In this document: piece after piece, positions 25,008 to 34,304 of the stretch
Numbering within the stretch: the first letter of the stretch is position 1
Layout: every line of letters starts with the position of its first letter
Assembly: GCA_963828385.1 (NCBI GenBank)
Contig: CAWHEF010000002.1
Span: 992,001 to 1,056,000, forward strand
Direction: 5' to 3'
Length of the DNA: 64,000 nucleotides
Source of the DNA: Bog-756 sp963828385
Lineage (GTDB): Bacteria > Actinomycetota > Acidimicrobiia > Acidimicrobiales > RAAP-2
The notes under the pieces: model-generated
The model's database searches: none
The model's input: the letters and a program-made list of their open reading frames with translations, nothing else
Told to the model about the DNA's origin: nothing
Translations under genes and position numbers: made by a program

Positions 25008-26012
25008 TTAACGAAAGAGACGGGTGTACATTCGATGCCCGAGTTGGGCGTAGCGGAATGACTTGGACTGTCGAGTGGATTCAAGCTCACTGCGAACAGT
25101 ACTGAGCTCTTGATTCAGTCTCTCCAATCGGTCTCCATCCTCGGCCAGTTGGAGATCGATCCGGTGCTTCTGATCGAGTAGGGCGTCAACCTGTGTCATC
25201 TGTGCGACGGCTTTTGTCTGCTCCTCCCGCCAGTGGTTCCACGCGCTCTCGAAACGGTCGGCAAAGACTGTGGCCGGAAGCGTGGCGATGGACTTTCGAA
25301 CGACGAACCCGAACTCGATGCTCTCGGGACCGCCCTCTTCGGTCAGCTTCGCATCCACGAACTCCCAGTGCTGATCGAGCGGATCTATGGAATACCGGAG
25401 GACGACCGCGAATTCTCCCTGGTCCCAGCAATGGGCATGGACAGATCGGCGTCTGTGGAGCTGGATCAACTGCTGGCGTTCAATCGGATCGTGAGGCAGG
25501 TTTGCAGGGGTTGGCCCATCAGGTGAGGCGGTCGCACTGATGAACTCCTCGATGTGAGCATCGTCGACCTCCGTCACGCCGGACCGATGCTCGGCAACGA
25601 GGTGCTCGATCGGTGTGGGCGGTCGGTGGCGATCGAAGGTGAGATGGCGATCAGGAAGAACGATCAACAGAATGCCGCCTGGGTGGATAACTCGATGTAT
25701 CTCAGCCAGTAGTCCAATCGGATCAGCCAGATGTTCGAGCACATGGCTAGCGATTGCGAAATCAATGCTGTCGTCCTCGAACGCGCACAACCGATCCGAA
25801 TCGAGGTTGGCGATGATGTCTGGCTTGGCGAACGGAGCCTCAGGTCCGAGCTCGGGAAACAGTTCCGCATTCTCGTTCGGCGCCCAACGATCGACGTACT
25901 TCACGTGCACTCCGGGGTGTGCGACCGGGAATGGCATGTGACCTGGACCCAGCTCAATACCGGATCCGAAGAGATGTCGACTCATGCGCTCTCGGTTGGG
26001 GACCAGATCCAC
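25008..26012 (-). CDS. SAM-dependent methyltransferase with C-terminal coiled coil
   Basis: A 334-residue protein. Residues about 10-150 form a class I methyltransferase: GIELGPGHMPFP as motif I, a conserved VKYVDRW, and DFAIASHVLEHLADPIGLLAEIHRVIHPGG as motifs II-III. The C-terminal 70 residues form a heptad-rich coiled coil (LLDQKHRIDLQLAEDGDRLERL) followed by a basic end. This layout is seen in surface polysaccharide clusters, where such enzymes methylate sugars or act with glycosyltransferases. The substrate is unknown. The start is GTG 26012 or ATG 25985. GC is about 55-60%, lower than average for the window. Confidence 0.78.
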   Translation of the reverse strand: MDLVPNRERMSRHLFGSGIELGPGHMPFPVAHPGVHVKYVDRWAPNENAELFPELGPEAPFAKPDIIANLDSDRLCAFEDDSIDFAIASHVLEHLADPIGLLAEIHRVIHPGGILLIVLPDRHLTFDRHRPPTPIEHLVAEHRSGVTEVDDAHIEEFISATASPDGPTPANLPHDPIERQQLIQLHRRRSVHAHCWDQGEFAVVLRYSIDPLDQHWEFVDAKLTEEGGPESIEFGFVVRKSIATLPATVFADRFESAWNHWREEQTKAVAQMTQVDALLDQKHRIDLQLAEDGDRLERLNQELSTVRSELESTRQSKSFRYAQLGHRMYTRLFR

Positions 26013-26123
26013 GGTGGCAGACTAGATGACCGGACCCTAGGGACCAGCGGTCATCGGCATTCGTTTGGCCCTCTTAGTGCGCAACCCAGGGTGGCCGGTT
26101 CGCTGCGAACGGGCAGTTACGAA

Positions 26124-26639
26124 CTACCCGTTTCTGCAAAGGGTAGTGCTCGGAAATGCCGAGCACACGTCCTGGTTCAGCTGTCGCTCGTCTCCGTTGT
26201 AGACAACGCCGTTGCCAGCTGTCTTCATGGCGTTGGTGAGATCCACCTGGTTGTTGCACGAGTTCCCGATGTTCTCGACGGTCGAGGGGGGGCCGAGCTG
26301 GACGGACGGACTGCTGTTCGGGAAGTAATGACCGGACACCGCGGCGACGCACGTTGCCAGTGTCGGGCCGGGAGGAGAAGTCGTCGTGGAGCTCGGCGGC
26401 GGCGTGGTCGTCGGGACAGTTGAAGTGGTGGGGATCGATACGGTCGTAGACGGCTTCGAGGTGGACGTCGCGGGCGGTACGGTCGACTTCGCAGGAGTAG
26501 TCGACCTCGAAGTCGAGCTCGTGCTCGAATGTGATTTGGACGCGTTGCTGCTTCCGCACACGCTGACCACGATGACCAGGGCGATGAGCGCCGGGACGAG
26601 GGCGATGGAGCGTCCGTGCTTGTCGAGGATCGAGGTCAC
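26124..26639 (-). CDS. Secreted/lipoprotein with Ser/Thr linker and small Cys domain
   Basis: A 171-residue protein of unknown function. The N-terminus has a hydrophobic helix (ALVPALIALVIVVSVCGSS) that is either a lipoprotein signal with Cys near residue 30 or a membrane anchor. A 65-residue Ser/Thr/Pro-rich linker follows. The C-terminal domain (about 100-171) contains four cysteines (CVAAVSGHYF, NSCNNQ, DVCSAF, TLCRNG), probably two disulfides. I chose the GTG at 26639 because the hydrophobic helix begins shortly after it. The extension to 26843 overlaps the next gene upstream. No homologous family is recognised. It lies beside the secreted repeat protein, suggesting a cell-surface location. 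Confidence 0.6.
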   Translation of the reverse strand: MTSILDKHGRSIALVPALIALVIVVSVCGSSNASKSHSSTSSTSRSTTPAKSTVPPATSTSKPSTTVSIPTTSTVPTTTPPPSSTTTSPPGPTLATCVAAVSGHYFPNSSPSVQLGPPSTVENIGNSCNNQVDLTNAMKTAGNGVVYNGDERQLNQDVCSAFPSTTLCRNG

Positions 26640-26733
26640 GTCGCGATTGTGACAGACGGGGGCTCCGATGGGGGTGACACGGGCCGGCGCCGACCGACCG
26701 CCACGCATCTGCGAACCAGTGCGAAGCGCCGTG

Positions 26734-28275
26734 TTAGGCCACCGAGCCGGGCAGGGTCGAGTAGTCCCATGAGCCGGTCTTGGGCACGTACCAGTCGTTC
26801 TCCATTGCTCCGTTCGGGCCGGCGAAGAAGACGGTCGGGGCACCGTTGGGTTGGAGTTTCAACGCCGGGGCGGAGGACGCGGGGCTCGGCAGCACCGCAT
26901 AGCCCCAAATTCCAGGCGAGGGAACGTACCAGGCGTTCTGCATCGAGCCGTTCGGGCTCTCGAAGAACACGGTCGGGGCACCGTTCGGCTGCAGGTCCAC
27001 ACCGGATGACGACGACGACTGTCCCGGCAGGTAGGCGTAGCCCCACCCTCCCGACGAGGGCAGGTACCAGACGTTCTGCATGATGCCGTTGGGGGCGGCG
27101 AAGAACACGGTGGGCGAGCCGTTCTGCTGGAGGGCGGCTCCCGGCGCGGCGGACGTGGACCCCGGCGGAATGGCAACACCCCAGATGCCAGAAGGAACGT
27201 ACCAGTTGTTGACGAGCGAGTTGTTCTGTCCCTCGAAGAACACGCTCGGCGCACCATTTGGCTGAGTCACCACCGCCGGCGCCGAGAACGCTGCGCTGGG
27301 CAGGACGGCGCTGTCCCAGACCCCGGCGACAGGGTCGTACCAGTCGTTGACCAAGGTGTTGTTCGGTCCTTCGAAGAAGACGCTCGGGCTCCCATTGGGC
27401 TGAGACATCACGGAAGGAGACGAGACGGCGGTGCCCGGCACCGTGACGCTGTTCCATGAACCCGTCGATGGCACATACGAATCGTAGATCATCGAGTTGT
27501 TCTGTCCCTCGAAGAACACGTCCGGGACACCACCGGGGCCGAGAGTGACAGATGGGGCAGAGAGAGCCGATCCCGGCAGGGTGGCGCTGCCCCAGATACC
27601 AGCTGAGGGCACGTACCAGTCGTTGGTGATGACGTCACCGGAGCCCCAGAAGAACACCGTCGGACCGCCGTTGGCAGGCTGGATCTCGACGGCCGTGGTG
27701 AGCTGCGAGCTCGGGTCGGGGACGTTCCCCCACGCCGAGGCGGGGGCGGCGATGCTCGGCGCGGTGCCGTAGAACCAGTCTGCGCCATAGCCGTAGTGAC
27801 CCGACGCCCAGTCCGAGTTCTGGATGTCGGTGGCCGTCTGGCTGGGCGGCGCCGAGGAAGCGAGATCGGCCTCGACGTACTGGTAGCCGTAGTCGCCTGC
27901 CTCCAGATTGAGCGCCACGTAGTAGGCGGCGGTCGGGAGGTCGGAGTAGCTGCCGAGCCCCGCGCCTCCGCCGGAGCCGAGTCCGTTGTTGAGCGGGTTG
28001 TTCCGGTCCCACCAGTTCGATGGGGGCTCCTCGGAGGTCATCCACTGGGTCATGACGGTCAGGTTGTTCTGGCTCGTCGGCCACCCGCCGTCCCGGAGGA
28101 CGAGCGAGGCCCAGTCGTAGTTGGTCGACAGACCGGTGCCACCGAACTTGTTCGCCGCGTACGCCGGGCGCGCACCGGCCAGTGCCACCAATGGCGCCAC
28201 GAGCACGAGCATCGCAGCCACGATGAGCGAACCCGGTCTGAGTACCCTGCGTTTCAGACGGTGCTTCGAGTGCAT
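26734..28275 (-). CDS. Secreted seven-repeat (beta-propeller-like) protein with N-terminal lysozyme-like domain
   Basis: A 513-residue exported protein. A signal peptide with Arg/Lys-rich start and cleavage after AYA (about residue 40) is clear. Residues about 41-175 form a domain with TQWMTSEEP, WWDRNNPLNNG, a Tyr/Ala helix and DWASGHYGYG, vaguely like small glucosaminidase/lysozyme-type domains. Residues about 190-513 hold seven repeats of about 46 residues with the core VFFxGxNNxxxNDWYxPxxGxW, consistent with a seven-bladed propeller. The function is unknown; binding of glycans or host/cell-wall ligands is plausible. The ATG at 28275 has AGAGG about 5 nt upstream. The neighbouring genes are surface-type. 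Confidence 0.75.
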   Translation of the reverse strand: MHSKHRLKRRVLRPGSLIVAAMLVLVAPLVALAGARPAYAANKFGGTGLSTNYDWASLVLRDGGWPTSQNNLTVMTQWMTSEEPPSNWWDRNNPLNNGLGSGGGAGLGSYSDLPTAAYYVALNLEAGDYGYQYVEADLASSAPPSQTATDIQNSDWASGHYGYGADWFYGTAPSIAAPASAWGNVPDPSSQLTTAVEIQPANGGPTVFFWGSGDVITNDWYVPSAGIWGSATLPGSALSAPSVTLGPGGVPDVFFEGQNNSMIYDSYVPSTGSWNSVTVPGTAVSSPSVMSQPNGSPSVFFEGPNNTLVNDWYDPVAGVWDSAVLPSAAFSAPAVVTQPNGAPSVFFEGQNNSLVNNWYVPSGIWGVAIPPGSTSAAPGAALQQNGSPTVFFAAPNGIMQNVWYLPSSGGWGYAYLPGQSSSSSGVDLQPNGAPTVFFESPNGSMQNAWYVPSPGIWGYAVLPSPASSAPALKLQPNGAPTVFFAGPNGAMENDWYVPKTGSWDYSTLPGSVA

Positions 28276-28749
28276 CGAACCTCTTCTGGTGACGAGAGCC
28301 ACATGACGAGGCCCCCCCTGCGTTCTCGCCGAAGTGTCGGCTCTGAACGCGTCCGCGCTACTGCCCTCCGAGTTGGGCGTAGCTGATGCGCCAAACGCAC
28401 CGTCACCCGACGAGGAGGGCAGTCCCAGCGCGAACGTTAGCAGGAGACCCTCCTCTTGACGAACCCGTGGATTGACCTTGACGAACAGCTGGACGGACGA
28501 ACATCTGGTATATCGGTCGGTAGGAAGGCGAGCATTAGCGCGTTGCGAACCTCCGCCGACCCGATCCTGTGGTCGGTGCTGCACAGCGTGGCGCGGTCCA
28601 GCCTGCTGACCAGGTTGATTGCCAGCGATCCACGAACGACGTCGGGACACGGCAGGTTTCCAGTAGCCGCCGTTGCAAGGGCACAGAAGTCATCCCCCGA
28701 CCGGTGATCGCTGAGCGGGAGGGAGGCACCTGATTGGTACCCTGACCTG
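28276..28749. other. Gene-free stretch between the secreted repeat protein and mfd
   Basis: About 470 nt separate the divergent starts. Short open frames occur on both strands but none shows recognisable conservation, codon bias or a convincing ribosome-binding site. The right end carries the mfd -10 box. The rest should hold the promoter of the secreted protein, but I cannot pin it down. Confidence 0.6.
28738..28743 (+). promoter_or_regulatory. Candidate leaderless -10 box of mfd
   Basis: TACCCT ends 6 nt before the mfd GTG at 28750, so transcription would begin at or next to the start codon. No ribosome-binding site precedes the GTG, which supports a leaderless mRNA. Confidence 0.55.
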
Positions 28750-31700
28750 GTGAGCATCGGCTCGCTCCCTTCTCTTTTGCGCCACGAGCCTGCGATGACG
28801 CGCGTCGTGGGCGCACAGAGCGCCACGCTGGCAGTGTCGACGCCGGCGCAGGCCTTCGTGCTCGCCGGGCTGGTCCGTCTCGGTTCCCGCAGACCGGTCC
28901 TGGTCGTGACGCCGACCGGTCACACCGCCGACCAGCTGGCCCATGACCTCGAGGTCTTCAGCGACGACTCGAACGGGGAGCTGGGTGCCCGGCCTGTCGG
29001 CGGTGTCCGTCGGATCGAGGTGTTCCCGGCCTGGGAGACGCTTCCCTTCGAGCGAGTGAGCCCCGAGGTACAGACCATGGGTCGCCGGCTCCGGCTCCTC
29101 TGGCACCTCGGGGGTGATCGGGACGCCGACGCTCGTGCCGCTGCGGGAACGGGTCCCGACATCGTGGTCGCACCGATCAAAGCCGTGTTGCAGCGTCTCG
29201 GACGGTGGCGGGAGGCATCTCGACCGGTCGTCGTCGCCAAGGGAGACCGGCTCGGTGTGGACGACCTCGTGTCACGGCTCGTGAGCATGGGCTACCGGCG
29301 GGAACCGATCGTGGAGCACCGCGGCGAGCTGGCGGTGCGAGGGGGAATCGTCGACGTCTTCCCCTCGACCGCCGACGGGCCTGTCCGCATCGATCTGTGG
29401 GGCGACGACGTCGATCGGCTCACCCGGTTCGACGTCGCCGACCAGCGATCGTTCGACGACATCGCCGGTGCCGAGCTGTTCGGCTGCCGGGAGCTCGTGA
29501 CCGACGACCTGATGCGCGGCCGGGCCCGGGAGCTCGTCGGCTCCGCTCCCTGGGGTCGCCACCAGTGGGAGCAGCTGGCAGACGGACACACCTTCGATGG
29601 CATGGAGTCGTGGCTGCCGTGGCTGGTCGACGACGAGCTTCTCCTCTGCGATCTGCTGGGCGAAGGTGCACTGGTCGTCCTCGTCGAGCCCGGGCGGGTT
29701 CGTGACCGGGCCGCAGAGCTGATCGACGAAGAACTGGCTCTGGCCGACGCTCTCGCTGCCACCTGGGGCGCCGGTGCCGACGTCGATGCGCCGCGGCTTC
29801 ATCTCGGTTACGACCGGCTTCTGGCCCGGACGTCCGCCGGCGTCCTCTCGCTCGTCGCCAGCGCCGCGAGTGAGGACGTCCCCTCTATCGAGAGTCGTGG
29901 GTGGGAACCGATCCTCGGCGACGGGTCGAAGATGGCGTCCCAGGTGTCGGCGCTGGTCGAGTCCGGATACGCCGTCCTGCTCTGTTCCCCGAGCTCCCTG
30001 GCAGCGGAGCGGCTCTCCGGGATCCTGGCCGAGGAGGGCCTGGTGGTGCCGGTCGAGTCGGGCTCTGCGCCGTTTTCGGCCGACAGCTCCGACCTCGCTC
30101 GTCCGGGGGCCCGCATCGTCGCGGCCGCCCTTGACCACGGCTTCATCATCAAGGAGGCCAAGGTCGCCGTCCTGGCCGAATCGGACATCACCGGCCGGCT
30201 CCGACCGCACCGACAGGCGCGGCCACAGGCGAGGCCGGTTGACGGGTTCTTCGACGATCTGGCGCCCGGAAGCTACGTCGTCCATCGCCAGCACGGTGTC
30301 GCCGTGTATCGCGGCATGGTCACCCGGACGATGGGCGGCTCGACCCGGGACTATCTCCTCCTCGAGTACCGGGGCGGCGACAAGCTCTATCTCCCGACCG
30401 ACCAGATCGAGCTGTTGACCCCCTATGCCGGCGGCGACTCTCCGACCATCAACAGGCTGGGCGGCTCGGAGTGGCAGCGAGCCCGGTCGAGGGCAAGGGC
30501 GGCCGTCCACGAAGTTGCGGAGGAGCTCGTCGCGCTCTATCGACGCCGCCTGCAGGTCACAGGACACGCTTTCGGATCGGACACTCCGTGGCAGCAAGAG
30601 CTCGAGTCTTCGTTCCCGTACGTGGAGACGACGGACCAGCTCCGGGCCATCGAAGACGTGAAGGCCGACATGGAATCGTCCGCGCCCATGGACCGCCTGG
30701 TCTGTGGAGACGTCGGGTTCGGCAAGACGGAGGTGGCCGTCCGGGCCGCGTTCAAGGCGGTCCAGGACGGGTACCAGGCGGCTGTGCTCGTCCCGACCAC
30801 ACTGCTCGCCAGCCAGCATGCTCTCACGTTCAGCGACCGGTATGCGCCGTTCCCGGTCCGCGTCGAGCTTCTCAGCCGCTTCCTGACCGACGCCCAGGCC
30901 AAAGGAGTGCTCGACGGGCTTGCCGAAGGATCGGTAGACGTCGTTGTCGGCACGCATCGGCTCCTCGGGGAGGACGTGTCGTTCAAGAAGCTCGGTCTCC
31001 TCGTGGTCGATGAGGAACAGCGCTTCGGGGTCGGTCACAAAGAGGCGATCAAGGCCATGTCCGAAGGTGTCGATGTGCTCACCCTCACGGCCAGTCCCAT
31101 CCCTCGCACGCTGGAGATGGCCCTGACCGGCATCCGCGACCTGTCGATGGTCAACACCCCACCGGCGGCCAGGCGTCCGATCCTCACCCACGTCGGCGAG
31201 TTCGACGAGGCGGCCGCCTCCGAGGCCATCCGGCGCGAGCTGCTTCGAGAGGGCCAGGTGTTCTATGTCCACAACCGCGTCCGCGACATCGACGCCGTCG
31301 CCGCCCGGGTCCGCACCATGGCCCCCGAGGGCCGGGTCGCCGTCGCCCACGGCCAGATGGACGAGGGCACGCTGGAGAAGGTCGTGCTCGATTTCTGGGA
31401 AGGGATGTACGACGTCCTCGTCTGCACGACCATCGTCGAATCGGGCATCGACATGCCTACGGTCAACACGCTCGTCGTCGACCGGGCCGACCTCTTGGGT
31501 CTGGGCCAGTTGCACCAGCTCCGCGGCCGGGTGGGCCGAGCCGGGCAACGGGCCTATGCCTATCTCTTCCACCCGGTCGACCGGGTGTTGTCCGAGCAGG
31601 CCTACGAACGGCTGCGGACGGTCGGCGATCACACCGAGCTCGGGGCCGGGTTCAAGATCGCACTCCGCGACCTCCAGATCCGCGGGGCCGGGAACCTGCT

Positions 31701-32304
31701 CGGTCAGGACCAGTCCGGGCACATCGCCGCCGTCGGGTACGACCTCTACGTGCAGATGGTGTCCGAGGCGGTCTCCGAGCTCAAGGGTGAGCCACGTCCC
31801 CGTCCCGTCCAGGTCTCCCTCGACCTTCCCGACGCCGCCCACCTCCCGTCCGGCTATGTGGCGGCCGAAGACGTCCGCCTCGAGGCCTACCGAAGGCTCA
31901 CCGCCGTTGCTACCTCGGAACAAGTCGACGACGTGCGGTCGGAATGGGAGGACCGGTTCGGGCCCCCGCCTGGACCCGCCGTGGCCCTCTTGGACGTGGC
32001 CCGGCTCCGGGTCGAATGCCTGAGGCTCGGGATCACCGACATCGCCGTGAGCGAAGCGGGACGGGGTTCGGTCCGGCTGGGGAGCGTCCGTGCCAGCGCC
32101 CGGATCTCGCCGGTCACACTGCCGGCCTCGGCCGAAGTACGGCTGCGTCGACTGGCACCGGATTCGACGTACCAGGGCGACCTTCACCGACTGGTCGTGC
32201 CGCTGGCTGCTCGCGCCGGGGCGTACGCGCCGGCGCTTCTCGACCTGTTGCGCGAGCTCCTTCCCGACGACCCATCCGCTCGGCAGAGAAATGGTGGGCA
32301 CTGA
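28750..32304 (+). CDS. mfd: Transcription-repair coupling factor
   Basis: An intact 1184-residue Mfd translocase. It removes RNA polymerase stalled at DNA damage and recruits UvrA. In order: UvrB-homology region (about 1-330), the RNA-polymerase-interacting domain (LAPGSYVVHRQHGVAVYRGM, about 500), the RecG-like motor with Walker A DVGFGKTEVAVR (about 655), the DEEQRFGV Walker B (about 755), the TASPIPRTLEMAL motif, the VCTTIVESGIDMPTVNTL region with QLHQLRGRVGRAGQ, and the C-terminal D7 domain. GTG start at 28750. The absence of any frameshift over 3.5 kb contrasts with several other genes in the window. It overlaps or abuts the downstream glycosyltransferase gene. Confidence 0.97.
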   Translation: MSIGSLPSLLRHEPAMTRVVGAQSATLAVSTPAQAFVLAGLVRLGSRRPVLVVTPTGHTADQLAHDLEVFSDDSNGELGARPVGGVRRIEVFPAWETLPFERVSPEVQTMGRRLRLLWHLGGDRDADARAAAGTGPDIVVAPIKAVLQRLGRWREASRPVVVAKGDRLGVDDLVSRLVSMGYRREPIVEHRGELAVRGGIVDVFPSTADGPVRIDLWGDDVDRLTRFDVADQRSFDDIAGAELFGCRELVTDDLMRGRARELVGSAPWGRHQWEQLADGHTFDGMESWLPWLVDDELLLCDLLGEGALVVLVEPGRVRDRAAELIDEELALADALAATWGAGADVDAPRLHLGYDRLLARTSAGVLSLVASAASEDVPSIESRGWEPILGDGSKMASQVSALVESGYAVLLCSPSSLAAERLSGILAEEGLVVPVESGSAPFSADSSDLARPGARIVAAALDHGFIIKEAKVAVLAESDITGRLRPHRQARPQARPVDGFFDDLAPGSYVVHRQHGVAVYRGMVTRTMGGSTRDYLLLEYRGGDKLYLPTDQIELLTPYAGGDSPTINRLGGSEWQRARSRARAAVHEVAEELVALYRRRLQVTGHAFGSDTPWQQELESSFPYVETTDQLRAIEDVKADMESSAPMDRLVCGDVGFGKTEVAVRAAFKAVQDGYQAAVLVPTTLLASQHALTFSDRYAPFPVRVELLSRFLTDAQAKGVLDGLAEGSVDVVVGTHRLLGEDVSFKKLGLLVVDEEQRFGVGHKEAIKAMSEGVDVLTLTASPIPRTLEMALTGIRDLSMVNTPPAARRPILTHVGEFDEAAASEAIRRELLREGQVFYVHNRVRDIDAVAARVRTMAPEGRVAVAHGQMDEGTLEKVVLDFWEGMYDVLVCTTIVESGIDMPTVNTLVVDRADLLGLGQLHQLRGRVGRAGQRAYAYLFHPVDRVLSEQAYERLRTVGDHTELGAGFKIALRDLQIRGAGNLLGQDQSGHIAAVGYDLYVQMVSEAVSELKGEPRPRPVQVSLDLPDAAHLPSGYVAAEDVRLEAYRRLTAVATSEQVDDVRSEWEDRFGPPPGPAVALLDVARLRVECLRLGITDIAVSEAGRGSVRLGSVRASARISPVTLPASAEVRLRRLAPDSTYQGDLHRLVVPLAARAGAYAPALLDLLRELLPDDPSARQRNGGH

Positions 32305-32305
32305 C

Positions 32306-34195
32306 ATGGAACTGCCCGCCGCGGAGGGAGGTCGGGGAGAGGACGACCGCGAGACGGGCGCGCTGGCGTCGGCGCTCGGCGCGCTGGCGGACCGGGTGGT
32401 GGTGGCGCGCCAGAAGCCCGAGCCGGCGCTGCTCGAGCCCGAATGGGGCCTCGACGTCGTCTCGGATCCGCTCCAGTACCGGCACTGGATCCACGAGTGG
32501 GGTCGCCTGGGGAACGGGTCGCCCGCGGTCGGTGCCGGGATCGAGCCGTTGACCGAGGGACCGCTGCTCAGCGTGGTCGTGCCGGTCTACCGCCCCATCC
32601 TCTGGTGCCTGCGCGAGTGCGTGCAGTCGGTGCTCCGGCAGCGGTACCGGTCCTGGGAGCTCTGCCTGTGCGACGACGGTTCTGGCGACGACGAGCTGAC
32701 GAAAGCGCTGGCCGAACTGGCCGCTCTGGATCCCCGCATCACCGTCACCGCACTCGATGAGAACAGCGGAATATCGGCCGCTACCAACCGATGCATCGGC
32801 GAGGGCTCGGGCCTGTTCGTGGTGCTGGTCGACCACGACGACGTACTGAGCGACGATGCCCTGAGCGAGATCGCTGGAGCCGTCGCCGCCCACGAGGATG
32901 CCGATGTCGTCTACTCCGACGACGACAAGCTCGACGAACAGGGCAGGCGGTTCGCGCCCCACTTCAAGCCCGACTGGGATCCGGACCTGCTGCTCTCGTT
33001 CCCCTATCTGGGCCACCTGACTGCCGTCCGCCGGACCCTGCTCGAGACGATCGGTGGCTTTCGCACGGAGTTCGACGGGAGCCAGGACTACGACGTGATG
33101 CTCCGAGCCACGGAGGTCGCACGTCGCGTCGTACACGTTCGAAAGGTCCTGTACCACTGGCGGATCGTGCCCGGCTCGGCTGCCGGTGACTCGGCGGCGA
33201 AGCCCTGGGCCCACCGGGCGAGCCGACATGCCCTCGAGGATGCACTCGAGAGACGAGACATCGACGCCAGGGTGGAGGAAGGGCCGTTTCCCGGCGCCTA
33301 CCACGTTCGCCGTGAGCTCACGGGAACGCCGACGGTGAGCGTGGTCGTCCCGTTCTGCGACGAAGCGGTAGTGACGTCCCGCTGCCTCGACGCGCTGGCG
33401 GCGACGACCGGCCCCCGGGTTCACGAGATCGTCCTCGTCGACACGGGGAGCGTCGAACCGGAGACCGGAGTGCTCCGGGACCGCTGGGAGGACATCCCGG
33501 GCATCCGGGTTCTCGAGCGTCCCGGACCACTCGACTGGTCTGCCACCCGCAATGCCGTCGCCGCCACCTGCAGCTCGGACGTGCTCCTCTTCCTCGACAA
33601 CCACATCGAAGCCCGGCGGGACGGGTGGCTCGACGCGCTCTTAGAGCACGCCCTTCGTCCCGAGACCGGGGCCGTGGGGGCCCGGCTGGTGTCGCCGGAG
33701 GGGATGCTGCGCCACGCCGGAGTCGTCGTCGGGCTGGGTGCCGTTGCCGGCAGGATCTTCTGGGGCATGCCCGCCGGGCGGCGTGGATATGTGAGCTGGG
33801 ACCAGATGGTGCGGGCGTACAGCGCCGTCACCTCCGCCTGCATGATGGTCCGCCGGCAGGTGTTCGAGGAGTTGGGGGGCTTCGACGAGGCATTCCCGGA
33901 TTCCTACAACGACGTTGACTTCTGCCTCCGCCTTCGACGGGCCGGTTACCGGGTCCTCTTCACGCCCCACGCCGAGCTCGTCCAGCGCCAGCGCGTCGGC
34001 CTCGACGCCTCGGGGACCCACGCCGGCGCGACGGCCTTCGTCGCACGGTGGGGCGAGTTGTTCGAGGACGGTGACCCCTGTTACAGCGCCAACCTGAGCA
34101 GAGTGGAGCCCTGGTGTTCGGCGCGTCTCCCGAGCGACGACGAGGCGTGGCGCGGGCTCGTCTTCGGTTTCGCAGGGACCACCTCCGATCCCTGA
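32306..34195 (+). CDS. Tandem GT2 glycosyltransferase
   Basis: A 629-residue protein with two GT-A glycosyltransferase family 2 domains. Domain 1 (about 90-300) has LSVVVPVYRP, LCLCDDGSGDDEL, the DxD-like VDHDD and the FKPDWDPDLLLSFPYLGHL signature. Domain 2 (about 345-570) has VSVVVPFCDE, IVLVDTGS, LFLDNHIEA and the acceptor-side FDEAFPDSYNDVDFC. The pattern resembles O-antigen/galactan-type polymerising transferases. It would transfer sugars from nucleotide sugars to a surface glycan. Start ATG 32306 lies 1 nt after the mfd stop; ATG 32291 inside mfd is also possible. It is a close paralog of the protein at 42881-44784 and is inserted between mfd and the parvulin-like gene. Confidence 0.88.
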   Translation: MELPAAEGGRGEDDRETGALASALGALADRVVVARQKPEPALLEPEWGLDVVSDPLQYRHWIHEWGRLGNGSPAVGAGIEPLTEGPLLSVVVPVYRPILWCLRECVQSVLRQRYRSWELCLCDDGSGDDELTKALAELAALDPRITVTALDENSGISAATNRCIGEGSGLFVVLVDHDDVLSDDALSEIAGAVAAHEDADVVYSDDDKLDEQGRRFAPHFKPDWDPDLLLSFPYLGHLTAVRRTLLETIGGFRTEFDGSQDYDVMLRATEVARRVVHVRKVLYHWRIVPGSAAGDSAAKPWAHRASRHALEDALERRDIDARVEEGPFPGAYHVRRELTGTPTVSVVVPFCDEAVVTSRCLDALAATTGPRVHEIVLVDTGSVEPETGVLRDRWEDIPGIRVLERPGPLDWSATRNAVAATCSSDVLLFLDNHIEARRDGWLDALLEHALRPETGAVGARLVSPEGMLRHAGVVVGLGAVAGRIFWGMPAGRRGYVSWDQMVRAYSAVTSACMMVRRQVFEELGGFDEAFPDSYNDVDFCLRLRRAGYRVLFTPHAELVQRQRVGLDASGTHAGATAFVARWGELFEDGDPCYSANLSRVEPWCSARLPSDDEAWRGLVFGFAGTTSDP

Positions 34196-34266
34196 TCGAG
34201 CACTCGGTCTTCCTCCGGCAAGTGATCGAGCATGGGGCTCGGCTCGCTGCAGCATCGGGTCCGCGC

Positions 34267-34297
34267 CCCCGGAGACCTCCGGGGCAGCCGGTATCAT
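34267..34297 (+). promoter_or_regulatory. Promoter with inverted repeat over the -35 region
   Basis: CCCCGGAG (34267-34274), the 2-nt loop AC and CTCCGGGG (34277-34284) form a perfect 8-bp-arm inverted repeat. A -10 box, TATCAT, lies at 34292-34297, 7 nt before the GTG of the next gene. The inverted repeat occupies the expected -35 position, which suits a repressor site. A terminator for the upstream gene is the alternative, though no T-run follows. Confidence 0.55.
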
Positions 34298-34304
34298 CGC
34301 CGCC

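Noticed and set aside
28456..28707. An 83-codon plus-strand frame before mfd
   Set aside because: No ribosome-binding site, codon bias or recognisable family; treated as gene-free sequence.
29272..32307. A 1011-codon minus-strand frame opposite mfd
   Set aside because: Composition and lack of motifs show that it is a shadow of mfd, which is fully conserved on the plus strand.
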